Numbered from the stretch's first letter, positions 13,887-24,173 are shown. The stretch: DNA of 64,000 nucleotides from an uncultured Candidatus Altimarinota bacterium (GCA_937944145.1 CALDZK010000004.1:1-64000); one strand, 5' to 3'. Notes: a model not told the origin generated them from the sequence alone. A program made the numbers and translations.

Positions 13887-14429
13887 ATGAATATATTTTC
13901 TATCTCCTCTTTAGGGAATCCTACTATATTTCGTTTGGTAGACTTTTGGAAGCCAGATATAGAAGAAACTATATATAATTTACGATCTCACATAAAATAT
14001 GGTTTATTATCTGTGTATGAAGCACAAAATTATCCTGAAGTATCTTGACTTGGTGTAGGAAATATCCTTGAAAATCCTCATGCTATCTCTGTTTTCTCTT
14101 CTAAAAGAGGATATTTAAAATGAAATCATGGGTTATTCATGTTTACAGAAGGATTAAATAAAGTCTGAGTAATAACAGATGCTCCTACTATCGAAAACCC
14201 TGAAAAAAATTGATCTCATGGATTAGATCATCTTATAATAGATGCAAAAAATATTCCTTTGGAACAAAGGCAAGTAACTGGTATTATTATTTCTGAAATA
14301 AATATAGATTGTATAGAAACAATAAATGAAATACTTGAAATTTGAAAAGAAAATAATTTACCAGTATATCAATGAGATAATATGAAACTCGAACTCATGC
14401 AGCATTTAAAAAACACCTCTAATCTCTAG
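13887..14429 (+). CDS. Hypothetical protein, 180 aa
   Basis: Starts MNIFSISSLGNPTIFRLVDFW and has six TGA=Gly codons. No signal peptide or membrane segment. Mixed alpha/beta character, with a FSSKRGYLKGNHGLFMFTEG strand-turn region and a SHGLDHLIIDAKNIP segment that could be a ligand-binding or enzymatic site. It is flanked by its own promoter and a strong terminator, so it is a monocistronic unit. Family not recognised. Confidence 0.6.
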
Positions 14430-14440
14430 AGGTGTTTTTT
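14408..14440 (+). terminator. Rho-independent terminator overlapping the stop codon
   Basis: Perfect 14-bp inverted repeat (14408-14421 and 14427-14440) with loop ATCTC and a T6 tail. The TAG stop of the preceding gene (14427-14429) is the first codon of the descending arm. The A-run on the left arm makes it functional for the convergent aquaporin gene too. Confidence 0.85.
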
Positions 14441-14458
14441 AATGAAAAATTGTACTAA

Positions 14459-15103
14459 TTATTTCTGACACAGAACATGTCTCCAAACGATCACTGCAAG
14501 AGCAGCTCATACCATCGGAGCAAGAATAAACATCCAGAGTTGTGCCATAGCATCTCCACCTGCAAGCGCAGCTGGTCCGATACTTCTAGCAGGATTGAAA
14601 GAAGCGTTACTGATAGGTCCCATAACCATGATAGACATAGTCAGTGCGAGACCAATAACTACTCCAGCGAGATCTCCTGCACCTTTTTTTGCGGTTGCTC
14701 AAAAGATAACGAGGATAAATAGTGCTGTAAAGAGTACTTCTCCGAGAAGCACAGCTACTTGGTCATATCCAACACCAATAGTATTAGCTGCAAGGATACC
14801 AGGATTTGCTGCAAGCTGCGCGAGTACTGCTGCTGCAATCAGGGCTCCTATCACCTGACTTCCCATATAACAAAGAGCTTCCTTGAGAGACATATCACCT
14901 CTGAGCATCATCGCAAAAGTGATAGCAGGATTTATATGACATCCTGAGATATTTCCTATCGTATACACCATAGTCATAACCGCGAGACCAAAAGCAAGCG
15001 CAACACCAAGAAGACCAAGAGCATCTCCAGCGATCACGGCTGCACCACAACCAACGAGTACGAGTACAAATGTACCAAAACCTTCTGCTACGTATTTGTT
15101 CAT
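14459..15103 (-). CDS. Aquaporin (MIP family), AqpZ-like
   Basis: Six-helix water channel of 214 aa. Both NPA half-helices are present: GCHINPAITFAMML, and ASFNPARSIGPAL near the C-terminal half. The start MNKYVAEGFGTFVLVLVGCG is family-typical. FNPARS, rather than the GlpF-type NPARD, favours a water channel over a glycerol facilitator. Several TGA=Gly codons split it under the standard code. I chose ATG 15103; ATG 15112 would add MHT. It sits alone between convergent and divergent neighbours. Confidence 0.88.
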
Positions 15104-15242
15104 AGTATGCAAAAGTTAGAAGATAAAGTGTGTTTTGAAGCCAAAACATCATGCCTATACTACGGATTTGAGGTTGGAAGTAAAGTTTTGGAAAATTACC
15201 TAAATATATGGTAGAATAATTTTATACATAAAAAATGCACAA

Positions 15243-15959
15243 ATGGTACTAAGAAATGCTGGTCAATATCTCTACGAAAAAATATATACAGAAAGGAATG
15301 GATTCATAGAGAAAAGTATAGGGGGAATAATAGCTGCAAGTTTTTTAGCAGGCATGGCTTTTCCACAAGTACTAGAAATACTATTTCAAGAAAATACCTC
15401 CTATGCTACGTTTGTAATACAAGTTATTATTCTTGTGTTTATAATTATTTATGCGAGAAACTTGCGTTCAGACAAAAAGGAGCTTGAAAAACAAGAAGGC
15501 AAGCATGAAAAATGAGGTACATGAGAAAAAGAAGTAGAATTTGAACTCACTCTCCTTCAAGGAAGATGTAAAAACTTTTATGTGGTGAATGATTTTCAAA
15601 TCTCAAAAGCTGGCAACATAGATCATATAGTGATATGTGAAAAATGAGTATTTGCTATAGAAACTAAAAATCTAAGTTATATAGAGAAAGGGTCAAAAAA
15701 AGAGAGAGGACAAGCAAAGAATGAAGCAGTAACTCTACAAGAGATACTCCCACAAGAGTTTTGAATCAAATGGGTATCTGCAATATTCACTGTTATAAAT
15801 GAGGATAACTTGAATTATGTGCAGAGCGAAAAGTATTGTGAGGTCTGTTACTATAAAGACCTATGAAGTAAAATACAAAAATCCACCAGATATGTTCCTA
15901 CAGATCAAATCGAAAATATTTATAAATACCTCGTAAGTCTTCAACAAAAAAAGTCCTAA
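15243..15959 (+). CDS. Membrane-anchored NERD (nuclease-related) domain protein, 238 aa
   Basis: Two hydrophobic segments at about residues 22-45 and 52-72 are followed by a charged linker. A NERD domain begins near residue 100: LLQGRCKNFYVVNDFQI, then AGNIDHIVICEKGVFAIETKN. The last motif carries the D...ExK pattern of PD-(D/E)xK folds. NERD proteins are suspected nucleases or nucleic-acid processing factors, often membrane-tethered. Five TGA=Gly codons. The stop codon lies in the left arm of a bidirectional terminator. Confidence 0.82.
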
Positions 15960-15973
15960 ATAGGACTTTTTTT
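15946..15973. terminator. Bidirectional terminator between the NERD gene and obgE
   Basis: Inverted repeat of 13 bp, AAAAAAAGTCCTA / TAGGACTTTTTTT, with a 2-nt loop. It serves the NERD gene (plus) and obgE (minus), and both stop codons touch the stem. Confidence 0.85.
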
Positions 15974-17330
15974 ATAAATCATACTTGAGCTTCTCCAGCC
16001 CAATCTCCCTCTGACCAATAATAATCTTTGGAGAGATATTTTCACTCTCACTTCCCTCGAAGAAAAAACTATTATCGATATCTGTGTCTTTGAGTATTTT
16101 GGTAAGTTGTTTCTCGACTTGTTTTATGACTCCCATTTTATCGAGAACATCATAGACTCTCATAACAGCTTCGGAGTTTTCAAAATCGGTCATACGAACG
16201 ATTTGTTCGAGTCTCTTGTGCTCTGTCTTAAAAATTAGATCTCACATATACGATACTTTGGGGATACGTGTATCTTCGACTTGATCCTTGAGATTATAAA
16301 CTTTTACATCTTCGTCTTGTGGAGTGAGAGTCGTATCTGCTTGTATTGCGTAGGTATCTATGAGGAAATCTTTGAGTGGTTCGAGTCACTGTCCCGTTGC
16401 TGCTGATATGATAAATGTTTTGATGTTTGGATACTTTGTTTGGAATTCTGCGACTATATGTTCTCTCATTTCCTGATCGAGGAGATCTCACTTGGAAAAT
16501 ACGACTATCTCTTCTTTTTGGAGTAGGTTCTCTGAGAATACTTCGAGTTCATGACGAATATCCTGGTAATCACTCAGAACGTTGTCGAGTCTATAGAGAT
16601 CGAGCATATGCAGGAGTACTCCGGTTCTTTCTATATGTTTGAGGAATTCGATTCCGAGTCATTTACCCTCAGAAGCTCCTGGGATAAGTCCTGGAACATC
16701 CTCGAGAACAAGTGATTGTCATTTGTGATCGAGAACTCCCAGATTTGGAGTCAGGGTCGTAAACGGATAATCTGCTATTTTTGGAGTTACGTTTGAGAAT
16801 TTTGAGATGAGTGTAGATTTTCCTGAACTCGGGATACCGATAATCCCGATATCTGCAACGAGTTTGAGTTCGAGTTTTAGGTCTTTTTCTTCGGGGATAT
16901 CTCCGAGTTCTGCAAACGTTGGAGCCTGTCTCGTCGAGCTTGTAAAGTGGGCATTTCCAAATCCCCCCCTTCCTCAGTTGGCAACGAGGACCTTCATGTC
17001 TTTTTCACTCAGATCAAAAATAACCTCCCCCGAATCCAGATCTGTTACCAGGGTTCCACTTGGGACCTGTAGAACGAGATCTTCACCATTTTTTCCGTGG
17101 CAGAGATTTGGCATTCACCTCTCTCCATTTTCGGCTGAGAGCATTTTTTTGTGTCTATAATCACTGAGGGTATTGATGTTGTCACTTGACCTGATATATA
17201 TATTTCCTCCGTTTCCTCCGTCTCATCCCCATGGACCTCATTTTGGGATGTACTTTTCACGTCTCCACGATACAAGACCGTCTCATCATTTTCAAGCAGT
17301 TACGTGGATTTGGACTTCGTCTATGAACAT
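15972..17330 (-). CDS. obgE: Obg family GTPase
   Basis: Ribosome-assembly and stress GTPase; 452 aa. The glycine-rich Obg fold comes first ([27 protein letters not shown]), with many glycines as TGA. The G domain follows: [12 protein letters not shown] (P loop), [12 protein letters not shown] (switch I) and [18 protein letters not shown] (switch II). The C-terminal OCT domain is [16 protein letters not shown]. It ends in a bidirectional terminator. The small membrane-protein gene 83 bp upstream lies on the same strand. Confidence 0.96.
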
Positions 17331-17413
17331 AATTACTATAGTTTTTTATAACTTGCAGATTGTAGGGATTTTTGTCTAAAAGTAAAAAATAAAGAAAATA
17401 TAATACCTATTTC

Positions 17414-17692
17414 TTATCTAGATAAAGTAAGAATCGTAATTACAACATTTATTCATGGTAAAAGAGCTAAAATCGCTGTTCTATTTCAAAATAACATTCT
17501 AGTTCTTAGAAAGATTATAAAAGAAAAAGGTATAAACGTAGAAAATGAAAGTATCATCGAATATATTTTGTAATTTTGATCCCAAATGAAATACTCAAAA
17601 AGTAATCATTCTGCAATCATGTAAATAGTAATCATCCCTACACAAAAAAGCACAAAAGGTATTTTTTTCTGAACAATAGTTAATTCAGTCAT
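17414..17692 (-). CDS. Small membrane protein, 92 aa
   Basis: Invisible under the standard code because of three in-frame TGAs. With TGA=Gly it reads from ATG 17692 to TAA 17414 as a three-helix membrane protein: KIPFVLFCVGMITIYMIAEG, MILSFSTFIPFSFIIFL and ILALLPGINVVITILTL. Positive residues fall between helices. Same strand as obgE and 83 bp upstream of it. An antisense open frame without a start codon overlaps it and was rejected. Confidence 0.65.
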
Positions 17693-17747
17693 ATAATGGA
17701 TTAAAAGAGTAATGTCGTTTAGTATAATAAAATTCTTCTTGTGAACA

Positions 17748-17783
17748 AAAAATACCTTCTAAAACTTTCTAGAAGGTATTTTT
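17748..17783. terminator. Terminator downstream of the tRNA cluster
   Basis: 14-bp inverted repeat AAAAATACCTTCTA / TAGAAGGTATTTTT with an 8-nt loop. It is 13 bp beyond the 3' end of the CAT-anticodon tRNA and would end the minus-strand tRNA transcript. Confidence 0.85.
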
Positions 17784-17796
17784 GTAGATTATTTTT

Positions 17797-17873
17797 TGGT
17801 GTCACTAGGTGGATTTGAACCACCGACCTCGGGGATATGAATCCCGCGCTCTAACCAACTGAGCTATAGTGAC
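17797..17873 (-). tRNA. tRNA with CAT anticodon (elongator Met, or Ile2)
   Basis: 77 nt with encoded CCA. Acceptor GTCACTA pairs with TAGTGAC, D arm GCTC..GAGC, anticodon loop TTCATAT, T arm GGTGG TTCAAAT CCACC. There is one A:C mismatch closing the anticodon stem. The initiator is the next tRNA, so this is elongator Met or the lysidine-type Ile tRNA. The two cannot be separated without identity-element analysis. Confidence 0.9.
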
Positions 17874-17980
17874 AAAAAAAGTTCAAAGTGGAAAGTAAAA
17901 AGGGAAAAGTAACTCTTCTTCTAAATCCTTTCAACTCTTAACTTCAAACTTTTATATGCAAATTTTTGGAAGAATCAAGA

Positions 17981-18085
17981 AGTTCAAGGCAGATTTCCTT
18001 GAGTCGAGATAAGCTTACGAGTGTAAGCGTTCGAGCGAAAGGTAATCTAACGAAGAACTTCGAAGATTATTTCATAAATTTTTGG
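17981..18085 (-). repeat. tRNA-spacer repeat, copy 1
   Basis: About 105 bp between the CAT tRNA and tRNA-fMet. It shares AGTTCAAGG, then TCGAGATAAGCTTACG, GTAAGCGTTCGAG and an AATTTTTGG end with copy 2 at 18201-18306. The core GCTTAC-GAGT-GTAAGC folds as a hairpin. It is likely a duplicated tRNA-processing spacer. Confidence 0.7.
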
Positions 18086-18157
18086 TTGCGGAGATTGGAA
18101 TCGAACCAATGACCTCCAGGTTATGAGCCTGGCGAGATACCACTTCTCCACTCCGCG
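18083..18157 (-). tRNA. Initiator tRNA-fMet (CAT)
   Basis: 75 nt with encoded CCA. The 5' end CGCGGAG faces CTCCGCA, leaving the C1:A72 mismatch that marks bacterial initiators. Anticodon stem-loop CCAGG CTCATAA CCTGG. The stem has G-C at 30:40 and 31:39 but A-U at 29:41, so the usual run of three G-C pairs is reduced to two. Confidence 0.93.
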
Positions 18158-18200
18158 GAATATTTTTTTGGACAATGTCCAATTTTGTATAAAAACAAGT

Positions 18201-18306
18201 AGTTCAAGGAAAATCATATTGAATCGAGATAAGCTTACGTGCAGTAAGCGTTCGAGTGAAATGTGATTTGACGAAGGAATACGTAGTTTATATGCAAAAT
18301 TTTTGG
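18201..18306 (-). repeat. tRNA-spacer repeat, copy 2
   Basis: Second copy of the spacer, between tRNA-fMet and tRNA-Glu. It has the same framework (AGTTCAAGG, TCGAGATAAGCTTACG, GTAAGCGTTCGAG, TATGCAAAATTTTTGG). The hairpin loop is changed from GAGT to TGCA, so the stem is conserved while the loop is not. Confidence 0.7.
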
Positions 18307-18378
18307 TACGGCCACGGAGAATCGAACTCCGGTTACATGGATGAAAACCATGGGTCCTAACCACTAGACGATGGCCGC
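18304..18378 (-). tRNA. tRNA-Glu (TTC)
   Basis: 75 nt with encoded CCA. Anticodon stem-loop CATGG TTTTCAT CCATG. Acceptor GCGGCCA pairs with TGGCCGT, closing with a G1.U72 wobble. Confidence 0.93.
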
Positions 18379-18401
18379 ATACACACAAATTGAGCTCGGG
18401 T

Positions 18402-18428
18402 ATTATATACATATACTATAATAGTCAA
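18402..18428 (-). promoter_or_regulatory. Promoter of the minus-strand tRNA cluster
   Basis: On the minus strand, TTGACT (complement of 18423-18428), a 15-bp spacer and TATAAT (complement of 18402-18407), about 24 bp before tRNA-Glu. It would drive Glu, fMet and the CAT tRNA as one transcript ending at 17748-17783. Confidence 0.55.
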
Positions 18429-18545
18429 ATATTTTAATAACTTTTTTGTTTGTCAATAATGAAGTAGACAAAAACTTTTGCTTCGTATAGCTTTTTTGTT
18501 ATCGTATTGTGGACAAAAATAAAATCATAATACCTAGGAAATATC

Positions 18546-19106
18546 ATGTATAATATCACCAGACAAGAAGCTTCTGAGATCCTACAAATATCAACAAGAA
18601 GTGTAGATAGATATGTAAAATCATGAAAACTGAGAGCCAGAAAAGAAGGAAAGATTATCTATATTCACTCCGAAGATATAGCCTCTATCTGAGGGAATAA
18701 TCAAAAACCTCAAGAAGTGATTATTCCCCGTCAAGCAGAACAATCACAATCAATAGTAGAGTCTTCCCCAGCTCCAAGAAATGATTCTACAGCGCTCGAA
18801 AAAATCTATGCTGATCTGAGAGGAGAAATACAAAAAAAAGACACGCTCATACAGACGCTCTCACTCCAACTCGGAGAAGCAAAAGAAATCGCAAAAAATT
18901 CTATCAGTCTCGTAGAGTACAAAAAATCTCAGTTTTTACTCGAAGAATCAAAATGATATCTCCATAAAGAAGTTGCAAAAGTACGAGAGGAAAATACAAA
19001 AATACAAGAAAAACTCAAGTATGAAAAGAGTACCAATTATATGCTTATTGTTTTTGTAATGATACTCTTTGTAGCTCTTGGACTTTTATGGTTTATTAGG
19101 ATATAA
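18546..19106 (+). CDS. HTH / coiled-coil / C-terminal membrane anchor protein, 186 aa
   Basis: Residues 1-45 form a MerR/excisionase-type helix-turn-helix: YNITRQEASEILQISTRSVDRYVKSGKL. A Gln/Ser/Pro linker follows, then a coiled coil from about 85 (DLRGEIQKKDTLIQTLSLQL). A C-terminal transmembrane helix closes the protein (YMLIVFVMILFVALGLLWFI). This layout suggests a DNA-binding protein tethered to the membrane, tail-anchored with its HTH in the cytoplasm. Its target is unknown. It is directly followed by tRNA-Arg. Confidence 0.75.
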
Positions 19107-19118
19107 CTTTTGAGAAAT

Positions 19119-19193
19119 GTCCTTATAGTTCAACGGATAGAACAACCCCCTCCTAAGGGGTAGATGTAGGTTCGATTCCTACTGAGGATACCA
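19119..19193 (+). tRNA. tRNA-Arg (CCT)
   Basis: 75 nt with encoded CCA. Anticodon stem-loop ACCCC CTCCTAA GGGGT, T arm GTAGG TTCGATT CCTAC. It starts 12 bp after the stop of the HTH gene and reads AGG. Confidence 0.93.
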
Positions 19194-19315
19194 TACACTT
19201 TTAAGGAATCCAAGTGAAAGTTTTTTTCTAAACAACTAAGTTTTAGATTATCTTAAGGTGAAAAACATATATATTGGAGTATTGTGCAATATATTATCCA
19301 TATTCTAGAAACACT

Positions 19316-20347
19316 ATGACAAAACAAGAAACTCTGTGAGCAGCAAATAACAATATGTTGTTTGCTGTTATTATCGTTCTTTTAGTTATTATAGCTATTC
19401 TCGCATTCTTCGTAGGAAGAGGTACTGGTGGATGAGGATCTCATCACGCAGCAGTTGTCTCAAATGGAGAAGATGTAGTAGTAACTATCATAGATGACAA
19501 GAGGTGTAGTGACTGTGGCACAGACCAGATCACGACTCAAATGAAACAAGTTCCATTTCTTTCACTAGCAACATTTGAAGAAAAAGATTTCTCTGATGAA
19601 GGAACAAAGGAATTTCTCGAAGAAAATAATATCTCTGTACTTCCTGCTGTAGTTTTTAGTACCAACACTCTTTGAGATGGTGGTACGATGACTCCGTATC
19701 TCAAAGCTCTTCCGGGTTGAGAATTTTCTCTAGAAATAGGTTCGAGCTTTGATCCTTTTCAAGAAAGAAGTGATAAATGATTTCTCGTACTCGATCCTCA
19801 AGTACTCGAAACTATAAATACGAGTTCTCATTTCTTGTGAGCACAAGAAGCATCAGTAGCATGGGTAGAGTATAGTGATCTCGGGTGTCACTTCTGTCAA
19901 AAACTCCACTCAGAGTGAACAATAGAGGAAGTAATGAAGAGATTTCCAAATGAATTACAAAAAACCACAAACCACTATATCAGCGTCTGAGGGCAAAACA
20001 GTAGGACAGCTGCTGAGATAATAGAGTGTGTTGGTGAAGTTGCTGGAAGCAAAGAGTTTAATGAAATATTTGAAATCGCATTTGAAAGTAAGAAATACAC
20101 AGCTGACTTTCTCATAGAAGAAGCAGGAAAACTCTGAGTAAACACTGAAGCACTTAACAACTGTATCGAAAATCCAGATATAAAAACACAGGTGCAAGAT
20201 GAGATGAATATCTGAAATCAGGTATTTGGTATTACAGGAACACCAGGAAACGTTATCATAAACGTACAAACCGGAGAGTATCAAGTAATTCCTGGAGCAT
20301 TTCCAGCTGAAAATTTTATCCAAACTATAGATTCTCTATTAAACTAG
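19316..20347 (+). CDS. Membrane-anchored double thioredoxin-fold (DsbA-like) protein, 343 aa
   Basis: One N-terminal transmembrane helix (residues 14-33), then a Gly/His linker. Two thioredoxin-like units follow. The first has Cys64-x-x-Cys67 (KRCSDCGTD) and a cis-Pro region VLPAVVF. The second has Cys191-x-x-Cys194 (LGCHFCQKLH), an alpha-helical insert and the cis-Pro motif ITGTPGNVII, as in DsbA/BdbD. Probably an extracytoplasmic thiol oxidoreductase acting on exported proteins. The pairing of two redox motifs could let it relay electrons internally. No DsbB/VKOR is seen nearby. Confidence 0.85.
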
Positions 20348-20363
20348 AGGAAATACTTTACAT

Positions 20364-20396
20364 AAAAATAGAGGCATATAGAATGTCTCTATTTTT
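20364..20396 (+). terminator. Rho-independent terminator after the DsbA-like gene
   Basis: 10-bp stem AAAAATAGAG / CTCTATTTTT with a 13-nt loop and T5 tail. The next gene starts 3 bp after it, at 20400. Confidence 0.8.
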
Positions 20397-20399
20397 ATA

Positions 20400-22055
20400 A
20401 TGCTATCACGAAATATGAGATATATAGTATTGTTTCTATGAATACTTTCTATACAGTTATTTTCACCTACTGGAGTCGCTGCTGAAAGTAAAAACCTCTC
20501 TGAGATAAAAGATCAAATTGTATCTGATATATTCAAATGAGAACAATATATCTGAGCTATAAATATCATACTAGGAAGTAACTCACACAACCAGAGATAC
20601 CTCAACAAAATTATCAGTCAAACTCTGAGTTTCAAAGAGACCTATGATACTCAAACAAAACTCTCTCCTAAAAAACAAAGAGACTCTCTACTGAACAATT
20701 ATATCTATCATAAAGCAGTAAGTTATACTACTCTTCTAGAGACTCCCGTCGAAGTAGTTCCAACTCGAAATCCAAAAATTTCTCAAATCTGAGAAACACC
20801 AGAGTTTCAAGTCACACAAGAAGAATTTGATGCCTGGAAAAATAGTACTTCTCAAGAATCACTCGCGTCCACGCTCAAGAAAATATACACAGAAAATGAT
20901 AAACAACTCGAGACAGAAATACAACAAATACGTACGTGGAGTGATAGATCTGCTGAAGTAGAAAGAGATAATAGTAGAATAAATGATCTTCAGAATATAG
21001 CATGAAAAATAGAAAAGTACTACAAAGAAAATAATTCCTATCCTGAATACTCAGAAATCTCTGATATAGTCGACGATATAAATCCAGATCCCCTGAGCGG
21101 ATATATAAAATACAATTGTCGATTCTGATACATGTATGAAGTATGGGATCAAGGACAAAATTATAGAGTCTCGAGCTGTCTAGAAGATCAAAAAAATACA
21201 CTGTTATTTTCCGATAGATGAATAGACGATTTCAGGTATGAGCTGGGGAGTGATACTTCCTATGAGTGAAAAGGAACAGCCTATACAAATAATTCTGATA
21301 TTTATTATTTTTCTCGTATAGACCTAGGGTCTAATGGAGGGAGTATAGAAAAGATAGATTCTTGGATAGAACTCCCAAGAGAAGATATAAATGATGAGTT
21401 TGCTCTCATTCGAGCGCTCATAGACATAGAATACCAAAGACAGAATTCTTGGATTGATCACAATAGAGTTCTGTTTCATTCCCTCAATATGCTCGCATCT
21501 GCTATAGATAATTATTTTCTAGAGGGAAGTATACTTGAGCTCATCAAACATGATGAGAGATACGCAGGGAAAAATATATTTATCTCTGGTCTACTGGAAA
21601 ATGGAAGGACCTATAAAACAGGAAAAATAAAATATAGTGAACTTGGGATAAAAGACATAGGGTACAATGTTATCCTAGGATACGCAAATTCTTGATGGGG
21701 ACACTATCAAATAGTAGGTTTTGGTCAGACTATCCTAGACACTACACTCAAAGAGCAAATATTTCTCAGAGGAACCTATAATCCTCTCAAAAAAACACTC
21801 CAGAAATGATCTGACTTTTCTATAACAGACAAAAACACACTCCAACTTTCTGATGTCAATAACACGTATCTTTTCAAACGTGGGGAATCTATAACTCCAA
21901 ATACCATAATAATAGATATAGACTATAGTCAGTGAATCTTGAGTTTTTGAGAAGATATATCAGATATAAGGTCTATCATTTTTGATCAACCTGATGGTCT
22001 CGTGTTTGATCCAAAAGGTAAAAAACCATATCTAGATGGTCAGATTTTGAAATAA
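20400..22055 (+). CDS. Secreted protein with pseudopilin-like segment, 551 aa
   Basis: The N-terminus MLSRNMRYIVLFLGILSIQ.. ending SPTGVAA looks like a cleavable signal peptide. At about residues 205-250, DLQNIAGKIEKYYKENNSYPEY leads into DPLSGYIKYNCRFGYMYEV. This resembles the C-terminal half of type II secretion/type IV pseudopilins (helix, then a YP...DP..G.Y.Y block). The rest is not recognised; it includes a hydrophilic N-terminal helix region and a C-terminal beta-rich part. More than ten TGA=Gly codons. It abuts era convergently with no gap (22055/22056). Confidence 0.65.
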
Positions 22056-22955
22056 TTATTGAAACATATTTTTTAGGAATTTTTCATCTTTTCTCCATCA
22101 CTTTTTTGTCTTTGCTCTGAGAGCCAAGAAAACTTTTGTATCAAAAATCTTTTCGAGTTCCTGACGTGCTTCTGTTCCGATTTTGGTGATGAGTTTTCCA
22201 GATTTTCCTATGACTATGTATTTTTGACTCTCTGTCTCAGTATAGATATACGCGACAATGCGTAGGAGTTTTGGATCACTTTCGTCTATCTCTTCCACAG
22301 CGATATAGATACTATGGGGGAGTTCTTGTTTTGTATGAAAAAATACCTTTTCACGAATCACCTCAGAAACACGGAAGAACATCGTTTGTTTCGTATAGTA
22401 TTCCTCTGGGAAAAGTATAGGTCCTATCGGAAGTCGGTCCTGTATATGTGCTAGTAGCTCACTAAAACCTTCACGAGTTACCGAAGAAATAGAAAAAGTA
22501 TGTTTATCCGAGAGGTCCATACTCGTACTAGAAATATCTGCCTTGGTATACACTCTCAGAGTAGGGGCCCCTGAGCGAGTAACAATATCTCGGATGTAGG
22601 CTTCTTCTGATCCACTCGGACGAGTAGAATCTATAAAGTATAAAATCAGTTCTGCATCACTCAGCGAAGAAATAGCCTGATTATTTATCTCTTCGTTAAA
22701 CATCTTGTTACTCTCATGAATTCAGGGAGTATCAAAAAATATAATTTGGGAGATATCATCATTATAGATAGCGAGTATCTTATTGCGAGTTGTCTGGGGA
22801 ACATCACTGGTGATAGATATTTTTTCTCCTATAAGTTCATTGAGAAAGCTAGATTTTCCGACATTTGGACGTCAAACAACTGCAACGTATCCTACTTTTT
22901 TTTCTTTGAGATCGGAAGTATTTTCGAGTATTTCTTGGAGATTGAGTTCTTTCAT
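22056..22955 (-). CDS. era: GTPase Era
   Basis: 16S rRNA-binding GTPase needed for 30S maturation; 299 aa. The G1 loop is [11 protein letters not shown], with its first Gly a TGA. It continues [11 protein letters not shown] (G2), IIFFDTPGIHE (G3, Gly as TGA) and YTKAD (G4). The KH domain shows [19 protein letters not shown]. The end [15 protein letters not shown] matches the family's GWxxDExxLxxL tail only when TGA 22098 is read as Gly. Confidence 0.96.
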
Positions 22956-23130
22956 GTATTTGAAGCAGTAACGATATATCAACCAAGTTACTCTGAAATT
23001 ATAGGAAAGTCAATTTTCTTTTGACAACAAAGGGTTTTTCTATAGAATTTCGAGGCTTTTTTCAAAAAGCGTATTTTATACCCTTCTCCAAGCGCAGCCA
23101 AGTCGCGGAGATATATAACCCAAAGGAATT

Positions 23131-23418
23131 ATGGCAAACTATGAAATGATGGTCATTATTGACCCAACGCTTCCTGATGCAGATCTCAAAACAACGATCG
23201 ATACTATCAAAAAAATAGTATCAGAAGCAAAAGGAAAAATCACAAAAGAAGATGTATGGGGAGACAAAAAACTCGCATACAAGATCAATAGATCAGAAAG
23301 AGGATACTATGTTCTCCTAGAGATGGAACTCGATGGATCAAACATCGCATCTATGAATGGTTCTCTCAATCTCGAAAAGAATATCTGGAGATATATGTTT
23401 GTAAATCAAGACGCATAA
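23131..23418 (+). CDS. rpsF: Ribosomal protein bS6
   Basis: 95 aa. MANYEMMVIIDPTLPDAD start, WGDKKLAYKINRSERGYYVLLEME core and a NIWRYMFVNQD end are typical of S6. An AAAGGA Shine-Dalgarno-like element precedes the ATG by 6-7 bp. First gene of the conserved rpsF-ssb-rpsR operon. Confidence 0.96.
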   Translation: MANYEMMVIIDPTLPDADLKTTIDTIKKIVSEAKGKITKEDVWGDKKLAYKINRSERGYYVLLEMELDGSNIASMNGSLNLEKNIWRYMFVNQDA

Positions 23419-23448
23419 AAAGGAATAATTCACTAAAAATACAAAATC

Positions 23449-23859
23449 ATGAGAACTGTAAATAAAGTCATACTCATCGGAAATGTTACCAAAGACCCAA
23501 TTATAAAATCAACAGAAGGAGGAAATAAACTCGCTCTCTTCACAACTGCTACAAACAGATACTACAAAACTTCTGATGGAGAGAGTAAATCTGAGGCAGA
23601 GTTTCATAACTGTGTTGCATGGGGAGGACTCGCTGAGAGAATAGAACAATTTCTTACAAAAGGAAAACTCATATATATAGAAGGAAGACTCAAAACAAGA
23701 GTCATCGAAAAAGATGATGGAGAAAAGCTCTATAAAACAGAAGTTGTTGCGATGAACCTGATATTTCTTGACAAAAAATGAGACCCAATAGAAGGAGCTC
23801 ACTGAGACGAAACACCAGCTCCTATGTCAACAAGTATAGATGACGACGATCTCTTCTAA
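23449..23859 (+). CDS. ssb: Single-stranded DNA-binding protein
   Basis: 136 aa. The OB fold begins RTVNKVILIGNVTKDPI, continues LALFTTATNRYY and FHNCVAWGGLAERIEQFLTKG. Two TGA=Gly codons after LDKK extend it to the acidic tip SIDDDDLF, the DDxLF tail that recruits SSB partners. A standard-code call would lose that tail. Between rpsF (30-bp gap) and rpsR (77-bp gap). Confidence 0.95.
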
Positions 23860-23936
23860 ATACAAAACAAAAGTTACGAGTGAGACTATAATACTCGTTA
23901 CATATCCATAACTTTTACCACTAAATTATAACTATT

Positions 23937-24158
23937 ATGGCAACAAAAACTGCATGTCCTCTCGAAGGACAAAACATCGATTACAAAAACGTAGAGCTTC
24001 TCAAGAAGTATATTACAAAATTTGGGAAAATCGTACCAAGATACTACTCAGGAGTATCACTCAAAAACCAAAAGAAACTTGCAACAGCAATAAAAAGAGC
24101 AAGAACTATGGCTCTTATTCCTTTTGTAAAGAGATTTGATCCAAATTTCGAAGGATAA
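23937..24158 (+). CDS. rpsR: Ribosomal protein bS18
   Basis: 73 aa. [22 protein letters not shown] followed by [18 protein letters not shown] is the S18 core. Partner of bS6 in the 30S platform. Ends the rpsF-ssb-rpsR unit and is followed by a strong terminator. Confidence 0.96.
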   Translation: MATKTACPLEGQNIDYKNVELLKKYITKFGKIVPRYYSGVSLKNQKKLATAIKRARTMALIPFVKRFDPNFEG

Positions 24159-24173
24159 ATAGTAAATCCTCAT

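Noticed and set aside
17352-17571. Plus-strand open frame without a start codon, ending ENESIIEYIL
   Set aside because: It lacks any ATG/GTG start, while the opposite strand encodes a plausible three-helix membrane protein with a proper start.
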